From Schlegelella aquatica (lineage in GTDB: Bacteria; Pseudomonadota; Gammaproteobacteria; Burkholderiales; Burkholderiaceae_C): DNA of 64,000 bases. Positions within the stretch are counted from its first letter, which is position 1. Each line of letters starts with the position of its first letter. Both the position numbers and the translations under genes were made by a program. This document shows, piece after piece, positions 8,770 to 20,284 of the stretch. The notes under the pieces are model-generated. The model was not told the origin of the DNA. It saw only the letters and a program-made list of their open reading frames with translations, and did not search any database. The stretch spans positions 682,001 to 746,000 of the forward strand of contig NZ_CP110257.1 of the NCBI RefSeq assembly GCF_026013905.1, written 5' to 3'.

Positions 8770-10074
8770 ATGACCCCTCGCCCCCTTGCCCGCGGTGCGA
8801 TCTCGCACTTGGCCACCCGCCTCGCGTCGGTCGGCCTGGGGTTGCTCGTGCTCGTGGCGGTGGCGCGGCAGGGGCCGCAGGTGCAAGGTGTGTTCTCGCT
8901 GCTGGTGGCGACCGAGGCCCTCTTCGCCGCGCTGCTCTCGGGGCTGGGCCTGGCAGCCGCGCGGCGGGTTTCGCACCACCGGGAGGCGGCCTCGCGCTGG
9001 CTGGGCGGGGCGGTGCTGCTGGCGCTCGGCTGCGGCAGCGTGGGGGGCCTGGCCTTCTGGTCGGCCGGCGCCGCCGCGTTCGCGGGCGAGGCGGCCTACG
9101 CCTTCCTGCCGCTGCTGGCGCTGGCCGCCCCCTGGGTGGTGCTGATCCCGACGGTCTCGGGCCTGTGCCTGGGCCTGGGCTGGATGGCGCCGATCAACCT
9201 GTTGACCCTCGGCCCGCCGCTGCTGACGCTCGCGGGTTTGGGGGCGGCGCGCCTGGCGGGCATCGAGTGGGACGCGACGGCCGTCGCGGCGATCTGGCTC
9301 GGCGCGCGGGCGGCGGTCGGCATCGGCGCAGCCGCGTGGGCCTGGTGGCACTTCGGTGCCGAGCGGCCCGACTGGGCGGCATGGCGGGGGCTGGCGCGCT
9401 TTTGCACGGTGGTGGGGCTCACCAACCTGGTGAGCTGGCTCAACTACCGGGCCGATCTCTTCATCGTCGAGCGCTACACGGGGCTCGCGAGCGCGGGCAT
9501 CTACTCGGTGGCGGTGTCCGTGGCGGAGCTGCTGTGGTTCGTGTCGTCGTCGGTGACGGCAGCCGCCTACGCGAAGCTGGGGGCGCCCGAGCGCGAGGAG
9601 GCCGCGGCGCTGACGGTGCGCCTCATGCATCTGAACCTGGTGGTGTTGCTGCTGGCCGCTCCGGTGCTGGCGCTGCTGGCCGCGTGGGCACTGCCGGCGT
9701 GGCTGGGGCCGGCCTACGGGCAGGCGGTGCCGCTGCTGCTCGTGCTGCTGCCGGGCGTGTGGGCCTATGCCTCGGCCTCGACGCTGTCGGCCTACTACAC
9801 CAACGGGCTGGGGCGGCCGCAGTGGTCGGCCGCGGTGGCGGGTTGTTCGCTGGCCGTCAACGTGGCCGCCTGCCTGTGGCTGGTGCCGCGCGTCGGCGCC
9901 CTCGGCGGGGCGCTGGCCACGACGCTGTCGTATCTGCTCGCCATCGCCTGGGGCGTGTGGCAGTTCCGGACCCACGCCGCCCTGCGGTGGCGCGAGCTGC
10001 TGTGGCCCGATTGGCGGCACCTGGGCGCCGACTTGTGGCCGGGGCGCCGCGAGGCGGGGCCCGCTGCCCGGTAG
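8770..10074 (+). CDS. Polysaccharide flippase (Wzx/MOP superfamily)
   Basis: A 434-residue integral membrane protein with about 12 hydrophobic helices, starting at [20 protein letters not shown]. The [19 protein letters not shown] segment is typical of the oligosaccharide-lipid flippase (MOP) superfamily. It would move undecaprenyl-linked glycan across the inner membrane. First gene of a same-strand cluster running to 17235. Start ATG 8770 is used because upstream in-frame codons are very GC-rich and unlike a leader; TATGAT at 8664-8669 is a possible -10 box, giving a long leader. No polymerase (Wzy) gene is present in the window. Confidence 0.85.
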   Translation: MTPRPLARGAISHLATRLASVGLGLLVLVAVARQGPQVQGVFSLLVATEALFAALLSGLGLAAARRVSHHREAASRWLGGAVLLALGCGSVGGLAFWSAGAAAFAGEAAYAFLPLLALAAPWVVLIPTVSGLCLGLGWMAPINLLTLGPPLLTLAGLGAARLAGIEWDATAVAAIWLGARAAVGIGAAAWAWWHFGAERPDWAAWRGLARFCTVVGLTNLVSWLNYRADLFIVERYTGLASAGIYSVAVSVAELLWFVSSSVTAAAYAKLGAPEREEAAALTVRLMHLNLVVLLLAAPVLALLAAWALPAWLGPAYGQAVPLLLVLLPGVWAYASASTLSAYYTNGLGRPQWSAAVAGCSLAVNVAACLWLVPRVGALGGALATTLSYLLAIAWGVWQFRTHAALRWRELLWPDWRHLGADLWPGRREAGPAAR

Positions 10075-10125
10075 ACTGCGGCCCGCGGCCCGCGCTTGGT
10101 GTGCCGGCTTCCGCGCCGACCTTCG

Positions 10126-10740
10126 ATGCTCAAGTACCTGTTGCTGTCCTTCCTGCGCCATCTGGTGCGTCCGCGCATGGTCTACGGCTATCGCCGTGCG
10201 GACGGGACCTGGCTCGCGCACACGCGCATCAGCACCGCCACCGACATCGAGAACCCACAGCAGCTGGTGATCGAGGACCACGTCTTCATCGGCCATTTCA
10301 ACTTCATCGATGCGTCCGGGGGGCTGCACCTGGGGGAGGGCACGCAGGTGACCAACCACGTGTCCATCCTTTCGCACTCCAGCCACCGCGCGGGCCGGTT
10401 GATGGGGCGCGCCTACTGGGGTGAGCCGCAGCCGGTGGGCTTCGTGCGGCAGCCCACCCACATCGGGCCGTACTGCTTCCTCGGCGCGGGCAGCGTGGTC
10501 ATGCCCGGCTCGCGCCTGGGGCGCGGGGTGTTGGTGCGCGCGCACAGCTACGTGGACGGCAGCTTTCCCGACTACGCCGTCGTCGCCGGTCAGCCCGCGG
10601 TGGTGGTGGGCGACGTGCGCGAGCTCGACCGCCGCTGGATCGAGGAGCATCCGCACATCGCGAGCCTCTATTGCGGCGTGGGGTGGCAGGCCGCGCTGCG
10701 TCCGACCCCGCAAGATCCGGGGAAGGAGGGCGACGCATGA
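10126..10740 (+). CDS. Left-handed beta-helix acyltransferase
   Basis: A 204-residue hexapeptide-repeat protein. Repeats of the [LIV]G pattern run through [27 protein letters not shown] and continue with [26 protein letters not shown], forming the left-handed beta helix of acetyl- or succinyl-transferases acting on sugars; [15 protein letters not shown] is the usual C-terminal cap. A likely active-site histidine lies in [10 protein letters not shown]. It has no N-terminal Rossmann domain, so it differs from PglD. Probably acylates a sugar of the glycan made by this cluster. ATG 10126 matches the usual family start; no good ribosome-binding site. Confidence 0.78.
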   Translation: MLKYLLLSFLRHLVRPRMVYGYRRADGTWLAHTRISTATDIENPQQLVIEDHVFIGHFNFIDASGGLHLGEGTQVTNHVSILSHSSHRAGRLMGRAYWGEPQPVGFVRQPTHIGPYCFLGAGSVVMPGSRLGRGVLVRAHSYVDGSFPDYAVVAGQPAVVVGDVRELDRRWIEEHPHIASLYCGVGWQAALRPTPQDPGKEGDA

Positions 10741-10762
10741 GGAGGCGGCAAGAGGAGGCGGC

Positions 10763-11836
10763 ATGAGGACGGGCAGGACCGCGCATCTGCTGTTCCTCGC
10801 CGACGCGACCAGCGTGCACACCCAACGGTGGGTGGGCGCGATGGCTGCGCGCGGGTGGCGCTGCACGGTCGTCTCGCGCCTGCCGCACGAGGTGCCGGGG
10901 GCCGAGGTGATCGCGCTGGGCACCGGCGAGGGCAATGCGCAGTGGCTGGCCGCTGCGCCGCGCGTGCGATCGCTGGCGCACCGGCTGCGGCCCGACGTGG
11001 TGCACGGCCACTACATCACCTCCTACGGCTTCTGGGCGGCCGCCTGCGGCGTGCAGCCGCTCGTGCTGACCGGCTGGGGGTCGGACATCCTCGTCTCGCC
11101 GCGCGAGAGCCGGCTCGTGCGTCTGCTCACCGGCTGGACTTTGCGACGCGCGCGCCTCATCACGGCGGACAGCCGCGACATGCTGACCGAGATCGCCACC
11201 TACGCACCGCGTGCGAGACTGGAGCAGGTGTACTGGGGCGCGGACACCGACAAGTTCCACCCGGTGGCCAAGGCGCCCTGGCCCTTCCGCATCGTCAGCC
11301 TGCGCGCCTGGGAGCCGAACTACCACATCGACGTCATCGTCGAAGCCGTGGCCTTGCTGCGGCAGGCCGAGCCGGGCGCCGCGATCGAGTTGCACCTATT
11401 GGGCGGCGGCTCGATGGAAGCGCCCTTGCGGTCGCTCGTGCGGGCGCGGGGGTTGGAGCCGTTCGTGCATTTCCACGGCAAGGTGGACGAAGACCGCATG
11501 GCCGCGCTCGTCAACCAGGCGAGCGTGAGCGTGTCGGTGCCCGCGAGCGACGCCACCTCGGTGTCGCTGCTCGAATCGATGGCCTCCGGTTTGCCGGTGG
11601 TCGTCTCGGACCTGCCCGCCAACCGGCAGTGGGTGGACGCCGCCGGCGGCTTCGTCGTGCCGGCCGGCCAGCCTGCGCCGTTGGCCGACGCCCTGAAGGC
11701 GCTCCTGCGCGAGCCGCGCCTGGCCGAGCAGATGGGCCGACGCAACCGCGCGACGGTGGAAAGGCAGGCCTCGCGGCGCAGTCAGATGGACCGCATGGAC
11801 GTGCTGTACCGTCAGGTGCTGGGGTGGACGCCGTGA
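10763..11836 (+). CDS. Glycosyltransferase, GT4 family
   Basis: A 357-residue GT-B-fold retaining glycosyltransferase. The N-terminal acceptor domain begins [16 protein letters not shown]. The donor domain shows [20 protein letters not shown] and the signature [20 protein letters not shown], where the ESMASGLP glutamate contacts the nucleotide sugar. Start ATG 10763 follows GAGGAGG-rich sequence; an ATG at 10738 in the preceding gene end is another frame. The next gene overlaps its stop through GTGA at 11833-11836. Acceptor and donor sugars are unknown. Confidence 0.9.
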   Translation: MRTGRTAHLLFLADATSVHTQRWVGAMAARGWRCTVVSRLPHEVPGAEVIALGTGEGNAQWLAAAPRVRSLAHRLRPDVVHGHYITSYGFWAAACGVQPLVLTGWGSDILVSPRESRLVRLLTGWTLRRARLITADSRDMLTEIATYAPRARLEQVYWGADTDKFHPVAKAPWPFRIVSLRAWEPNYHIDVIVEAVALLRQAEPGAAIELHLLGGGSMEAPLRSLVRARGLEPFVHFHGKVDEDRMAALVNQASVSVSVPASDATSVSLLESMASGLPVVVSDLPANRQWVDAAGGFVVPAGQPAPLADALKALLREPRLAEQMGRRNRATVERQASRRSQMDRMDVLYRQVLGWTP

Positions 11837-12861
11837 GCAACGACGTGCGCACCGTCAGCGTGATCGTGCCTTGCCGCAACGAGCGCGACCATATCCAGGC
11901 CTTCTGGCGCTCGGTCACCGCCCAGTGCCTGCCCCCGGGCTGGGCGCTGGAGGTGGTCGTCGCAGACGGCCAGAGCGACGACGGCACCACCGAGTGGTTG
12001 CGCGAAACGGCGCGGCGCGACGGGCGGCTCGTCGTGATCGACAACCCGGGGCGCATCGTCTCGACCGGGCTCAACCGTGCGCTGGCCGCCTCGCACGGCG
12101 AGGTGGTGGTGCGCATGGACGTGCACACCACCTATGCCGAAGACTACATCGCCCGCTGCATCGAGGCGCTGGAGGCCACCGGGGCCGACAACGTCGGGGG
12201 CCCTTGGCGTGCCGAGGGCCGCAGCCCGGTGCAGCGTGCGATCGCCGCTGCGTTTCAGTCGCGCTGGCTGGCTGGCGGCGCGCGCTCGCGCCAGCTCGAC
12301 TACGACGGCTGGGTGGACACGGTCTACCTCGGTTGCTGGCCGCGGCGCACCTTCGAGCGTTTCGGCGGGTTCGACGAGCAGTTGGTGCGCAACCAGGACG
12401 ACGAGCACAACCTGCGCATCGTGCGCGGCGGCGGCCGCGTGTGGCAGGCGTCGGCCATCCGCTCCACGTACTGCCCGCGTGCGTCGGTGGGCGCCTTGTT
12501 CCGCCAGTACCTGCAGTACGGCTACTGGAAGCCCTTCGTGATGCGCAAGCACCGGCAGCCGGCCGCCTGGCGCCAACTGGTGCCCACCGGCTTCGTGCTC
12601 GCGCTGGGCGCGGCGACACTGGCCGCCGTGCTGGGGCAGGGGATGGCGCCGCTGGCACTGCTGGCAGGCGGCTATGCGGCGGCCGTCGTCGCGGCCTCGG
12701 TCGTCATCGCTGCGCGCGCCGGCTGGTCGCTGCTGCCGCACCTGCCCGGGGTGATCGCCGCCTACCACCTGGGCTATGGCTTCGGCTCGGTGCTCGGTTG
12801 GTGGGACGTCTGGCGCGGCGTGCGCTCCGGTCGCAGCCGTTTCGCCCGGCTCACGCGTTGA
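11833..12861 (+). CDS. Glycosyltransferase, GT2 family, with C-terminal membrane helices
   Basis: A 342-residue GT-A inverting glycosyltransferase: [14 protein letters not shown] at the start, [11 protein letters not shown] near 42-52, the metal-binding VRMDVHTTY, and [11 protein letters not shown] for the acceptor/catalytic region. The last third has two to three hydrophobic helices ([20 protein letters not shown] ...), so it is probably attached to the inner membrane like ExoA/succinoglycan transferases. GTG 11833 is chosen because it overlaps the upstream stop by four bases; GTG 11824 is an alternative. Substrates unknown. Confidence 0.88.
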   Translation: MSNDVRTVSVIVPCRNERDHIQAFWRSVTAQCLPPGWALEVVVADGQSDDGTTEWLRETARRDGRLVVIDNPGRIVSTGLNRALAASHGEVVVRMDVHTTYAEDYIARCIEALEATGADNVGGPWRAEGRSPVQRAIAAAFQSRWLAGGARSRQLDYDGWVDTVYLGCWPRRTFERFGGFDEQLVRNQDDEHNLRIVRGGGRVWQASAIRSTYCPRASVGALFRQYLQYGYWKPFVMRKHRQPAAWRQLVPTGFVLALGAATLAAVLGQGMAPLALLAGGYAAAVVAASVVIAARAGWSLLPHLPGVIAAYHLGYGFGSVLGWWDVWRGVRSGRSRFARLTR

Positions 12862-12870
12862 AGGGCCGCG

Positions 12871-13587
12871 ATGTCCGGTACACCCCGCCCCTGCGAGCCC
12901 GACGCCGTGCGCGAGCGCTATGCGCGCCGTGCGGTGCAGGACTGGCGCTACCACCCGCTCAACCCGGCCGCGCTCGCGGCGTGGCAGGAGCGCCAGCGGG
13001 CCTGCGCGGCGCTCTTTCGCACGCTCGGCTGGCTCGACCTCGCCGAGCGCCGCCTGCTCGAGGTGGGCTGCGGCTCGGGGGCCAACCTGCTCGAGTGCCT
13101 GCGGATGGGCTTTCGTGCCGAGCATCTGTCGGGCATCGAGCTGCTCGAGGATCGGCTCGCGCAGGCGCGCGCACGGCTGCCCGGCGCGGTGCAACTCCTG
13201 GCGGGCGATGCCCTCGCGTGGGGGCCCAAGCTCGCGCCCGGGCAGTACGACGTCGTGATGCAGGCGACGGTCTTTTCCTCTCTGCTGGACGAGGCGTTCC
13301 AGGCGCGACTGGCCGAGACGATGTGGCGTTGGGTGAAACCGGGCGGCGGCGTGCTGTGGTACGACTTCACGGTGGACAATCCCCGCAACCCCGACGTGCG
13401 CGGCGTGCCGGTCGAGCGCGTGCGGGCGCTCTTTCCCGAAGGGCGGCTGCGCGTGCGGCGCCTCACGCTCGCGCCGCCCCTGGCCCGCGCGGCCGTGCGG
13501 GTGCACCCGGCGCTGTATGCCTGCTTCAATGCCTTGCCGTGGTTGCGCACCCACGTGCTGGCCTGGATCGAGAAACCCCAGTCGTGA
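12871..13587 (+). CDS. Class I SAM-dependent methyltransferase
   Basis: A 238-residue methyltransferase with motif [15 protein letters not shown] (residues 62-75), followed by an acidic post-I residue in [11 protein letters not shown] and a motif near [15 protein letters not shown]. The C-terminal part ([20 protein letters not shown]) is the usual late strand region. Lying inside the glycan cluster it probably methylates a sugar residue or a lipid-linked glycan; this is inferred from position only. Its TGA stop shares one base with the ATG of the following aminotransferase gene. Confidence 0.85.
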   Translation: MSGTPRPCEPDAVRERYARRAVQDWRYHPLNPAALAAWQERQRACAALFRTLGWLDLAERRLLEVGCGSGANLLECLRMGFRAEHLSGIELLEDRLAQARARLPGAVQLLAGDALAWGPKLAPGQYDVVMQATVFSSLLDEAFQARLAETMWRWVKPGGGVLWYDFTVDNPRNPDVRGVPVERVRALFPEGRLRVRRLTLAPPLARAAVRVHPALYACFNALPWLRTHVLAWIEKPQS

Positions 13588-14744
13588 TGACCCAAGCATT
13601 CCTTCCTTTCGCGCTGCCCGAGATCGGTGACGAGGAGATCGCCGAGGTGGTGGACACCCTGCGCTGCGGCTGGGTGACCACGGGCCCCAAGGCCAAGCGC
13701 TTCGAGCAGGCCTTTGCCGACTTCCTCGGCGAGCCGACGCTGCACGCGGTCGCGGTCAACTCGGCCACGGCCGGCCTGCACCTGGCGCTCGAGGCGCTGG
13801 GCATCGGGCCGGGCGACGAGGTGATCACCACCACGCACACCTTCACAGCCACGGCCGAGGTGGTGCGCTACCTCGGCGCCGACGTCGTACTCGCGGACAT
13901 CGACCCCACCACGCTCAACATCGACCCCGCGGCGGTGGAGCGCGCCATCACCCCTCGCACCAAGGCCCTCATCCCGGTGCACTATGCGGGCCTGGCGGCC
14001 GACATGCCGGCGCTGATCGCCCTGGCCCGGCGCCACGGGCTCAAGGTGGTGGAGGATGCCGCGCACGCGCTGCCGACCACCTGCGGCGGGCGCCTCGTCG
14101 GCACGCTCGAGTCGGACGCCACGGTATTCAGCTTCTATGCCAACAAGACGATCACCACGGGCGAGGGCGGCATGCTCGTCACGCGCGATGCCGCGTTGGC
14201 GCGGCGCGCGCAGGTGATGCGGCTGCACGGCATGAACCGCGATGCGTTCGACCGCTTCACCGCCAAGGTGCCCAGCTGGTACTACGAGATCGTGGCGCCC
14301 GGCTTCAAGTACAACCTCACCGACATCGCGGCCGCGCTCGGGCTGCAACAGCTCAAGAAGGCGCACGCCTTCCAGCAGCGGCGCGCGGCGCTGGCGGCCC
14401 GCTACGACGAGCGGCTGCAAGGCCTGCCGCTCGTGCGGCCCCCGCGGCCGGCCCCCGGCGACACCCATGCCTGGCATCTGTACGTCGTGCGCCTCACCGA
14501 CGAGGCGAAGCTCGGGCGCGACGAACTGATCGAGCGGCTCTTCGCGGCCGGCATCGGCTGCAGCGTGCACTACATCCCGCTGCACCTGCACCCGTACTGG
14601 CGCGACCGCTACGGGCTCGTGCCCGAGCAGTTCCCGCACAGCCAGCACGCCTACGAACGCATGGTGAGCCTGCCGCTCTATACCCGCATGAGCGAGGCCG
14701 ACGTGGACCGCGTGGCCCGCGCGTTGGCCGAGGCTCTGACTTGA
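13587..14744 (+). CDS. DegT/DnrJ/EryC1 PLP-dependent sugar aminotransferase
   Basis: A 385-residue type I fold PLP enzyme that transaminates a 4-keto (or 3-keto) nucleotide sugar. The PLP-binding lysine is K187 in [15 protein letters not shown], and the substrate pocket motifs [21 protein letters not shown] and [15 protein letters not shown] are all present. Family length is normal. Together with the 4,6-dehydratase at 15370 it would convert UDP-4-keto-6-deoxy sugar into a 4-amino-4,6-dideoxy sugar, as PglE or PseC do. ATG 13587 overlaps the preceding stop. Confidence 0.92.
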   Translation: MTQAFLPFALPEIGDEEIAEVVDTLRCGWVTTGPKAKRFEQAFADFLGEPTLHAVAVNSATAGLHLALEALGIGPGDEVITTTHTFTATAEVVRYLGADVVLADIDPTTLNIDPAAVERAITPRTKALIPVHYAGLAADMPALIALARRHGLKVVEDAAHALPTTCGGRLVGTLESDATVFSFYANKTITTGEGGMLVTRDAALARRAQVMRLHGMNRDAFDRFTAKVPSWYYEIVAPGFKYNLTDIAAALGLQQLKKAHAFQQRRAALAARYDERLQGLPLVRPPRPAPGDTHAWHLYVVRLTDEAKLGRDELIERLFAAGIGCSVHYIPLHLHPYWRDRYGLVPEQFPHSQHAYERMVSLPLYTRMSEADVDRVARALAEALT

Positions 14745-14751
14745 GGCTCCC

Positions 14752-15351
14752 ATGGCCAAGCGCGCCTTCGATCTCGTCGTCGCCTCGCTGGCCTTGATGC
14801 TGCTGGCGCCGCTCTTCGCGCTGATCGCGCTGGCGATCAAGCTCGATTCGCCCGGCCCGGTGTTCTTCCGGCAGGAACGGGTGGGCCGGCACGGCGTGCC
14901 CTTTCGCATCCACAAGTTCCGCACGATGGTGGCCGATGCGCCGGCACGGGGCCCGCAGATCACCGTGGGCCGCGACCCCCGCGTCACGCGCGTCGGCGCC
15001 TTCTTGCGCGACACCAAGCTCGACGAGCTCGCCCAGCTCATCGACGTGCTGCAGGGGACGATGAGCCTGGTCGGCCCGCGCCCGGAGGTGCCGCAGTACG
15101 TCGCCCGCTACACGCCCGAGCAGCGGGCCAAGATCCTCTCGGTGCGGCCGGGCATCACCGACCCGGCCTCGTTGGAGTACCGCCGCGAGAGCGAGCTGCT
15201 GGCCCGTGCGGCGGACCCGGAGCGCGCCTATGTCGAGCAGATCATGCCGGCCAAGCTGCGGCAGGCCGAGCGCTACGTCGACGAGGCGACGCTGTGGACC
15301 GACCTGCGCGTGCTGGCCCGCACGCTGCGTATCCTGCTCTTTCGAGCCTGA
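14752..15351 (+). CDS. PglC-like undecaprenyl-phosphate sugar-1-phosphate transferase
   Basis: A 199-residue monotopic phosphoglycosyl transferase. It has the single N-terminal re-entrant helix (LVVASLALMLLAPLFALIAL), then the family signature PGPVFFRQERVGRHGVPF, KFRTM, the catalytic-type DTKLDELAQLIDVLQGTMSLVGPRPE (contains the Asp-Glu pair) and VRPGITDPASL. The short form without extra transmembrane helices is the PglC/WcaJ core. It starts glycan assembly by transferring a sugar phosphate from UDP-sugar to undecaprenyl phosphate. Gap of 7 bp to the gene before and 18 bp to the gene after, so one operon. Confidence 0.9.
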   Translation: MAKRAFDLVVASLALMLLAPLFALIALAIKLDSPGPVFFRQERVGRHGVPFRIHKFRTMVADAPARGPQITVGRDPRVTRVGAFLRDTKLDELAQLIDVLQGTMSLVGPRPEVPQYVARYTPEQRAKILSVRPGITDPASLEYRRESELLARAADPERAYVEQIMPAKLRQAERYVDEATLWTDLRVLARTLRILLFRA

Positions 15352-15369
15352 CCCCGTGGCGCCGACCCG

Positions 15370-17235
15370 ATGATCTGGCAGACGATCGACTCGTTCCTCG
15401 CGCGGCTGCGTCCGCACCGGCCGTGGATCTCGATGACGGTGGATGCGGCGGTGATCGTCGTCACCTGGAACATCACCTACCTGTTCCGCCTGGGCTTCGA
15501 CCGCTGGTGGAGTGCCCGGCCGTGGTACGACCCGCTGGTGATGGCCGGTCTCGTGGCCTTGTATCTGGCGGTGCTGTGGGCCCTGGGTGTGCACCGCAGT
15601 CTGTGGCGCTTCTCGGGCTTCGGCGAGGTGCGCAAGCTCACCTGGGCGTGCGCGATCGCCGGGCTCGTGGGCGCCGTGGTCGTGCTGATGGCGCAGCTGG
15701 TCAAAGTGCCTCGCGCGGTGCTGGCGCTGCATCCCGTCATCACGCTGATGGGGCTCACCTCGGTGCGCATCGCCTACCGCATGTTCCACGAGCATCTGCG
15801 CGAACGCGTCCGCGGCAGCGGCCTCGAGCCTCGCCGCGCGATCGTGCTGGGCGCCGGCGAGGCCGCGCGGCTGCTGTTGGCCGGCATCCAGCACCAGGGC
15901 TATGTGGTGGTGGGGCTGCTCGACGACGACCCGGCCAAGCAGCACGCCCGCATCGGCGCCGTGTCCGTGCTCGGCCCGCTGGCCGAGCTGCCGCGCCACG
16001 TGCAGGCGCTGGGCGTCACGCACGTCATCGTCGCGATGCCGTCGCTGGCACTGCGCGACCGGCGCCGCATCATCGAGATGGCCGCCACCACCGGCCTGCC
16101 CGTGCTGACCGTGCCCTCCGCGCAGGAGTTGCTGGAGGGCTCGCAGGTCAGCCGGGTGCGCGAGATCGAGCCCGAGGACCTGCTCGGCCGTGAGCCGGTG
16201 CAGCTGGACGAGGTGGGCATCAGCGAGTGTCTGAGCGGCCGCACGGTGCTCGTCACCGGCGCCGGGGGCAGCATCGGCTCGGAGCTGTGCCGTCAGGTGG
16301 CGCGCTACGGCCCGGCGCGTCTGGTGCTGTACGAGCAGAGCGAGTTCGCGCTCTACAGCGTCGAGCAGCAACTGTCCGAGCAGTTCCCGCACCTGCCCCT
16401 CGTGCGGCTGATCGGGGATGTGAAGAACCTCGACCACCTGCGGCGCACCTTTGCCGCGTGGCGGCCGCAGGTGGTGTTCCACGCGGCAGCGTACAAGCAC
16501 GTGCCGCTGATGGAGGAGCACAACGCCTGGGCGGCCCTGCAGAACAACACGCTGGGCACCTACCGTGCCGCGCTGGCGGCCGCGGAGGCCGGCGTGGAGC
16601 GCTTCGTGCTCATCTCCACCGACAAGGCGGTGAATCCGACCAACGTGATGGGTGCGACCAAGCGTGCCGCCGAGATGGTGATCGCGCACCTGGCCACGCA
16701 GGGCTACCGCACGCGCTTCATGGCGGTGCGCTTCGGCAACGTCTTGGGTTCCAGCGGCAGCGTGATCCCGAAGTTCAAGGAGCAGATCGCGCGCGGCGGC
16801 CCGGTGACGGTCACCCATCCGGAGATCACCCGCTACTTCATGACCATCCCCGAGGCCGCGCGGCTCGTGATCCAGGCGGCGGCGATGGGCGAGAGCGGGC
16901 AGGTCTTCGTGCTGGACATGGGCGAGCCGGTGCGCATCGCCGACCTGGCGCGCGATCTGATCCGGCTGGCCGGCCACACGCTGGACGAGATTCCGATCGT
17001 CTACACCGGCCTGCGGCCGGGCGAGAAGCTGTACGAGGAGCTGCTGGCCGATGCCGACGCGACGGTGCCGACGCCCATCGCCCGGCTGCGCATCGCGCGG
17101 CTCCATGCCGCCGAGGGGGCCGAGGCCGCCCGCCGGCTGCTGGAGGCTGTGGCGGCCGATCCCTTGCCCGACGACGCGCGGGTGCGCGCCTGGCTGCGCG
17201 CGGCCGTGCCGGAGTACCGTCCGGCGGTCGAGTGA
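15370..17235 (+). CDS. Membrane-bound nucleotide-sugar 4,6-dehydratase (CapD/WbpM/PglF-like)
   Basis: A 621-residue protein with four N-terminal membrane helices (residues about 15-125), a first Rossmann domain (IVLGAGEAARLLL ... GLLDDDP) and a catalytic short-chain dehydrogenase domain from about residue 290 (TVLVTGAGGSIGSELC). The active-site region reads LISTDKAVNPTNVMGATKR, the form found in PglF/FlaA1-type UDP-GlcNAc 4,6-dehydratases in place of the usual YxxxK. It makes the 4-keto-6-deoxy sugar for the DegT enzyme encoded upstream. Last gene of the glycan cluster. Confidence 0.92.
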   Translation: MIWQTIDSFLARLRPHRPWISMTVDAAVIVVTWNITYLFRLGFDRWWSARPWYDPLVMAGLVALYLAVLWALGVHRSLWRFSGFGEVRKLTWACAIAGLVGAVVVLMAQLVKVPRAVLALHPVITLMGLTSVRIAYRMFHEHLRERVRGSGLEPRRAIVLGAGEAARLLLAGIQHQGYVVVGLLDDDPAKQHARIGAVSVLGPLAELPRHVQALGVTHVIVAMPSLALRDRRRIIEMAATTGLPVLTVPSAQELLEGSQVSRVREIEPEDLLGREPVQLDEVGISECLSGRTVLVTGAGGSIGSELCRQVARYGPARLVLYEQSEFALYSVEQQLSEQFPHLPLVRLIGDVKNLDHLRRTFAAWRPQVVFHAAAYKHVPLMEEHNAWAALQNNTLGTYRAALAAAEAGVERFVLISTDKAVNPTNVMGATKRAAEMVIAHLATQGYRTRFMAVRFGNVLGSSGSVIPKFKEQIARGGPVTVTHPEITRYFMTIPEAARLVIQAAAMGESGQVFVLDMGEPVRIADLARDLIRLAGHTLDEIPIVYTGLRPGEKLYEELLADADATVPTPIARLRIARLHAAEGAEAARRLLEAVAADPLPDDARVRAWLRAAVPEYRPAVE

Positions 17236-17349
17236 GGGGCGGGCAAGCCGCCATCGCCCGGGCCTGCCGAGCAAAGCCTGCCCGGCCGGCAGGGGCTGCG
17301 CACGGGGCGCCGGCGCCTTGTCAGGCGGGCGAGGGATAATCCCCGGCTT

Positions 17350-18783
<1,434 letters not shown>

Positions 18784-19179
18784 GGCCCGGCGCCCGGCCG
18801 CCCGAAGCCAGGCCGACACCCCCGCGGGGGGTGGGGCGCAAGCCCCGGGGGCAAAGACATAAGGCCCGGCGCCCGGCCGCCCGAAGCCGGGCCGCAACCC
18901 CCGTGGGGGGTGGGGCGCAAGCCCCGGGGGCAAAGACATAAGGCCCGGCGCCCGGCCGCCCGAAGCCGGGCCGCAACCCCCGTGGGGGGTGGGGCGCAAG
19001 CCCCGGGGGCAAAGACATAAGGCCCGGCGCCCGGCCGCCCGAAGCCGGGCCGCAACCCCCGCGGGGGGTGGGGCGCAAGCCCCGGGGGCAAAGACATAAG
19101 GCCCGGCGGCCGGCCGCCCGAAGCCGGGCCGGCACCCCCGTGGGGGGGCGGGGCGCAAGCCCCGGGGGCAAAGATATGA
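18784..19179. repeat. Five tandem copies of a 79-bp GC-rich palindromic repeat
   Basis: Copies start at 18784, 18863, 18942, 19021 and 19100 with exactly 79-bp spacing. Copies 2-4 are nearly identical; 1 and 5 differ at several bases. Each unit has three potential hairpins: GGCCCGGC with GCCGGGCC, ACCCCC with GGGGGT, and GCCCC with GGGGC, and ends in CAAAGACATAA. The array fills the gap between rhlE and pyrC. Because 79 is not divisible by three, the open frames across it shift with each unit, which argues against coding. Related sequence occurs at 28453-28484 and 27898-27948. Confidence 0.95.
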
Positions 19180-19243
19180 GACCGTGCCGGAGCGGCACCG
19201 CGGGTGGCCGTTCGACGGGGCCCGTGGTGGGACAATTCCGTCC

Positions 19244-20284
19244 ATGAGCACCGCGACGACCCTCACTCTCACCCGCCCCGACGACTGGCACCTGCACGTG
19301 CGCGATGGCGCTGCGATGCGCGACGTCGTGCCGGCCAGTGCCCGTCAGTTCGCACGGGCGATCATCATGCCCAACCTGCGCCCGCCGGTGACCACCGCCG
19401 CGCAGGCCCGCGCGTACCGCGAGCGCCTCCTCGAGGCGGTGCCGGAGGGGGTGCGGTTCGAGCCGCTGATGACGCTCTACCTCACCGACAACCTTGCGCC
19501 CGAGGAGATCGCGCGCGCCCGCGAGGTGGGCGTGGTGGCCGTCAAGCTCTACCCGGCCGGTGCGACGACCAACAGCGACGCGGGCGTCACCGACATCCGC
19601 AAGACCTATCGCACGCTGGAGGCGATGCAGCGCGAGGGGCTGGTGCTGCTGGTGCATGGCGAGGTGACCGACCCGACGGTGGACCTGTTCGACCGCGAGA
19701 AGGTGTTCATCGACCAGAAGCTGATCCCCCTGCGCCGCGACTTCCCCGAGCTCAAGGTGGTGCTGGAGCACGCCACGACGCGCGAGGCGGTGCAGTACGT
19801 GCGCGAGGCCGAAGGGCCCATCGCCGCGACCTTGACCGCGCACCACCTGCTCTACAACCGCAACGCCATCTTCCTCGGGGGCATCCGGCCGCACTACTAC
19901 TGCCTGCCCGTGCTCAAGCGCGAGGAGCACCGGCTGGCGCTCGTCGAGGCCGCCACCAGCGGACACCCGCGGTTCTTCCTGGGCACCGACAGCGCGCCGC
20001 ACCCGGCGCACCTCAAGGAGCACGCCACCGGCTGTGCCGGCTGCTACACCGCCCATGCCGCGTTGGAGCTGTATGCCGAGGCGTTCGAGGCGGCCGGTGC
20101 GCTGGACAAGCTCGAGGCGTTCGCCAGCTTCCACGGCCCGGACTTCTACGGGCTGCCGCGCAACACCGAGCGCGTGACGCTGGAGCGCCGTGCCTGGACG
20201 GTGCCCGAGACGGTGCCCTTCGGCGGCGCGACGCTCAAGCCCCTGCGCGGCGGCGAGCAACTGGCGTGGCGCTTCGTGGGATGA
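19244..20284 (+). CDS. pyrC: Dihydroorotase (class II, PyrC)
   Basis: Third step of pyrimidine synthesis: reversible ring closure of carbamoyl aspartate to dihydroorotate. The 346-residue protein has the zinc-binding HLHVRDG (H16, H18), the lysine carbamylated in the active site (K101 in [15 protein letters not shown]), VHGEV, and EHATT histidines, and the metal/catalytic aspartate in [10 protein letters not shown]. Length and motifs match the E. coli-type enzyme. ATG 19244 is preceded by GACAAT at 19231-19236 only seven bases away and no ribosome-binding site. Overlaps the next gene by four bases. Confidence 0.96.
   Translation: MSTATTLTLTRPDDWHLHVRDGAAMRDVVPASARQFARAIIMPNLRPPVTTAAQARAYRERLLEAVPEGVRFEPLMTLYLTDNLAPEEIARAREVGVVAVKLYPAGATTNSDAGVTDIRKTYRTLEAMQREGLVLLVHGEVTDPTVDLFDREKVFIDQKLIPLRRDFPELKVVLEHATTREAVQYVREAEGPIAATLTAHHLLYNRNAIFLGGIRPHYYCLPVLKREEHRLALVEAATSGHPRFFLGTDSAPHPAHLKEHATGCAGCYTAHAALELYAEAFEAAGALDKLEAFASFHGPDFYGLPRNTERVTLERRAWTVPETVPFGGATLKPLRGGEQLAWRFVG

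Noticed and set aside
8524..10935. Upstream extension of the lysS frame to 1311 codons
   Set aside because: LysRS is normally about 500 residues and ATG 8523 gives the expected N-terminus; the added part is antisense to the flippase and acyltransferase.
17318..17340. TTGTCA with GATAAT as a full promoter for rhlE
   Set aside because: The spacer is only 11 bp, too short for sigma-70; only the -10-like box was kept.
18784..19179. Tandem repeats considered as a CRISPR array
   Set aside because: The units are contiguous 79-mers with no unique spacers and there are no cas genes in the window.
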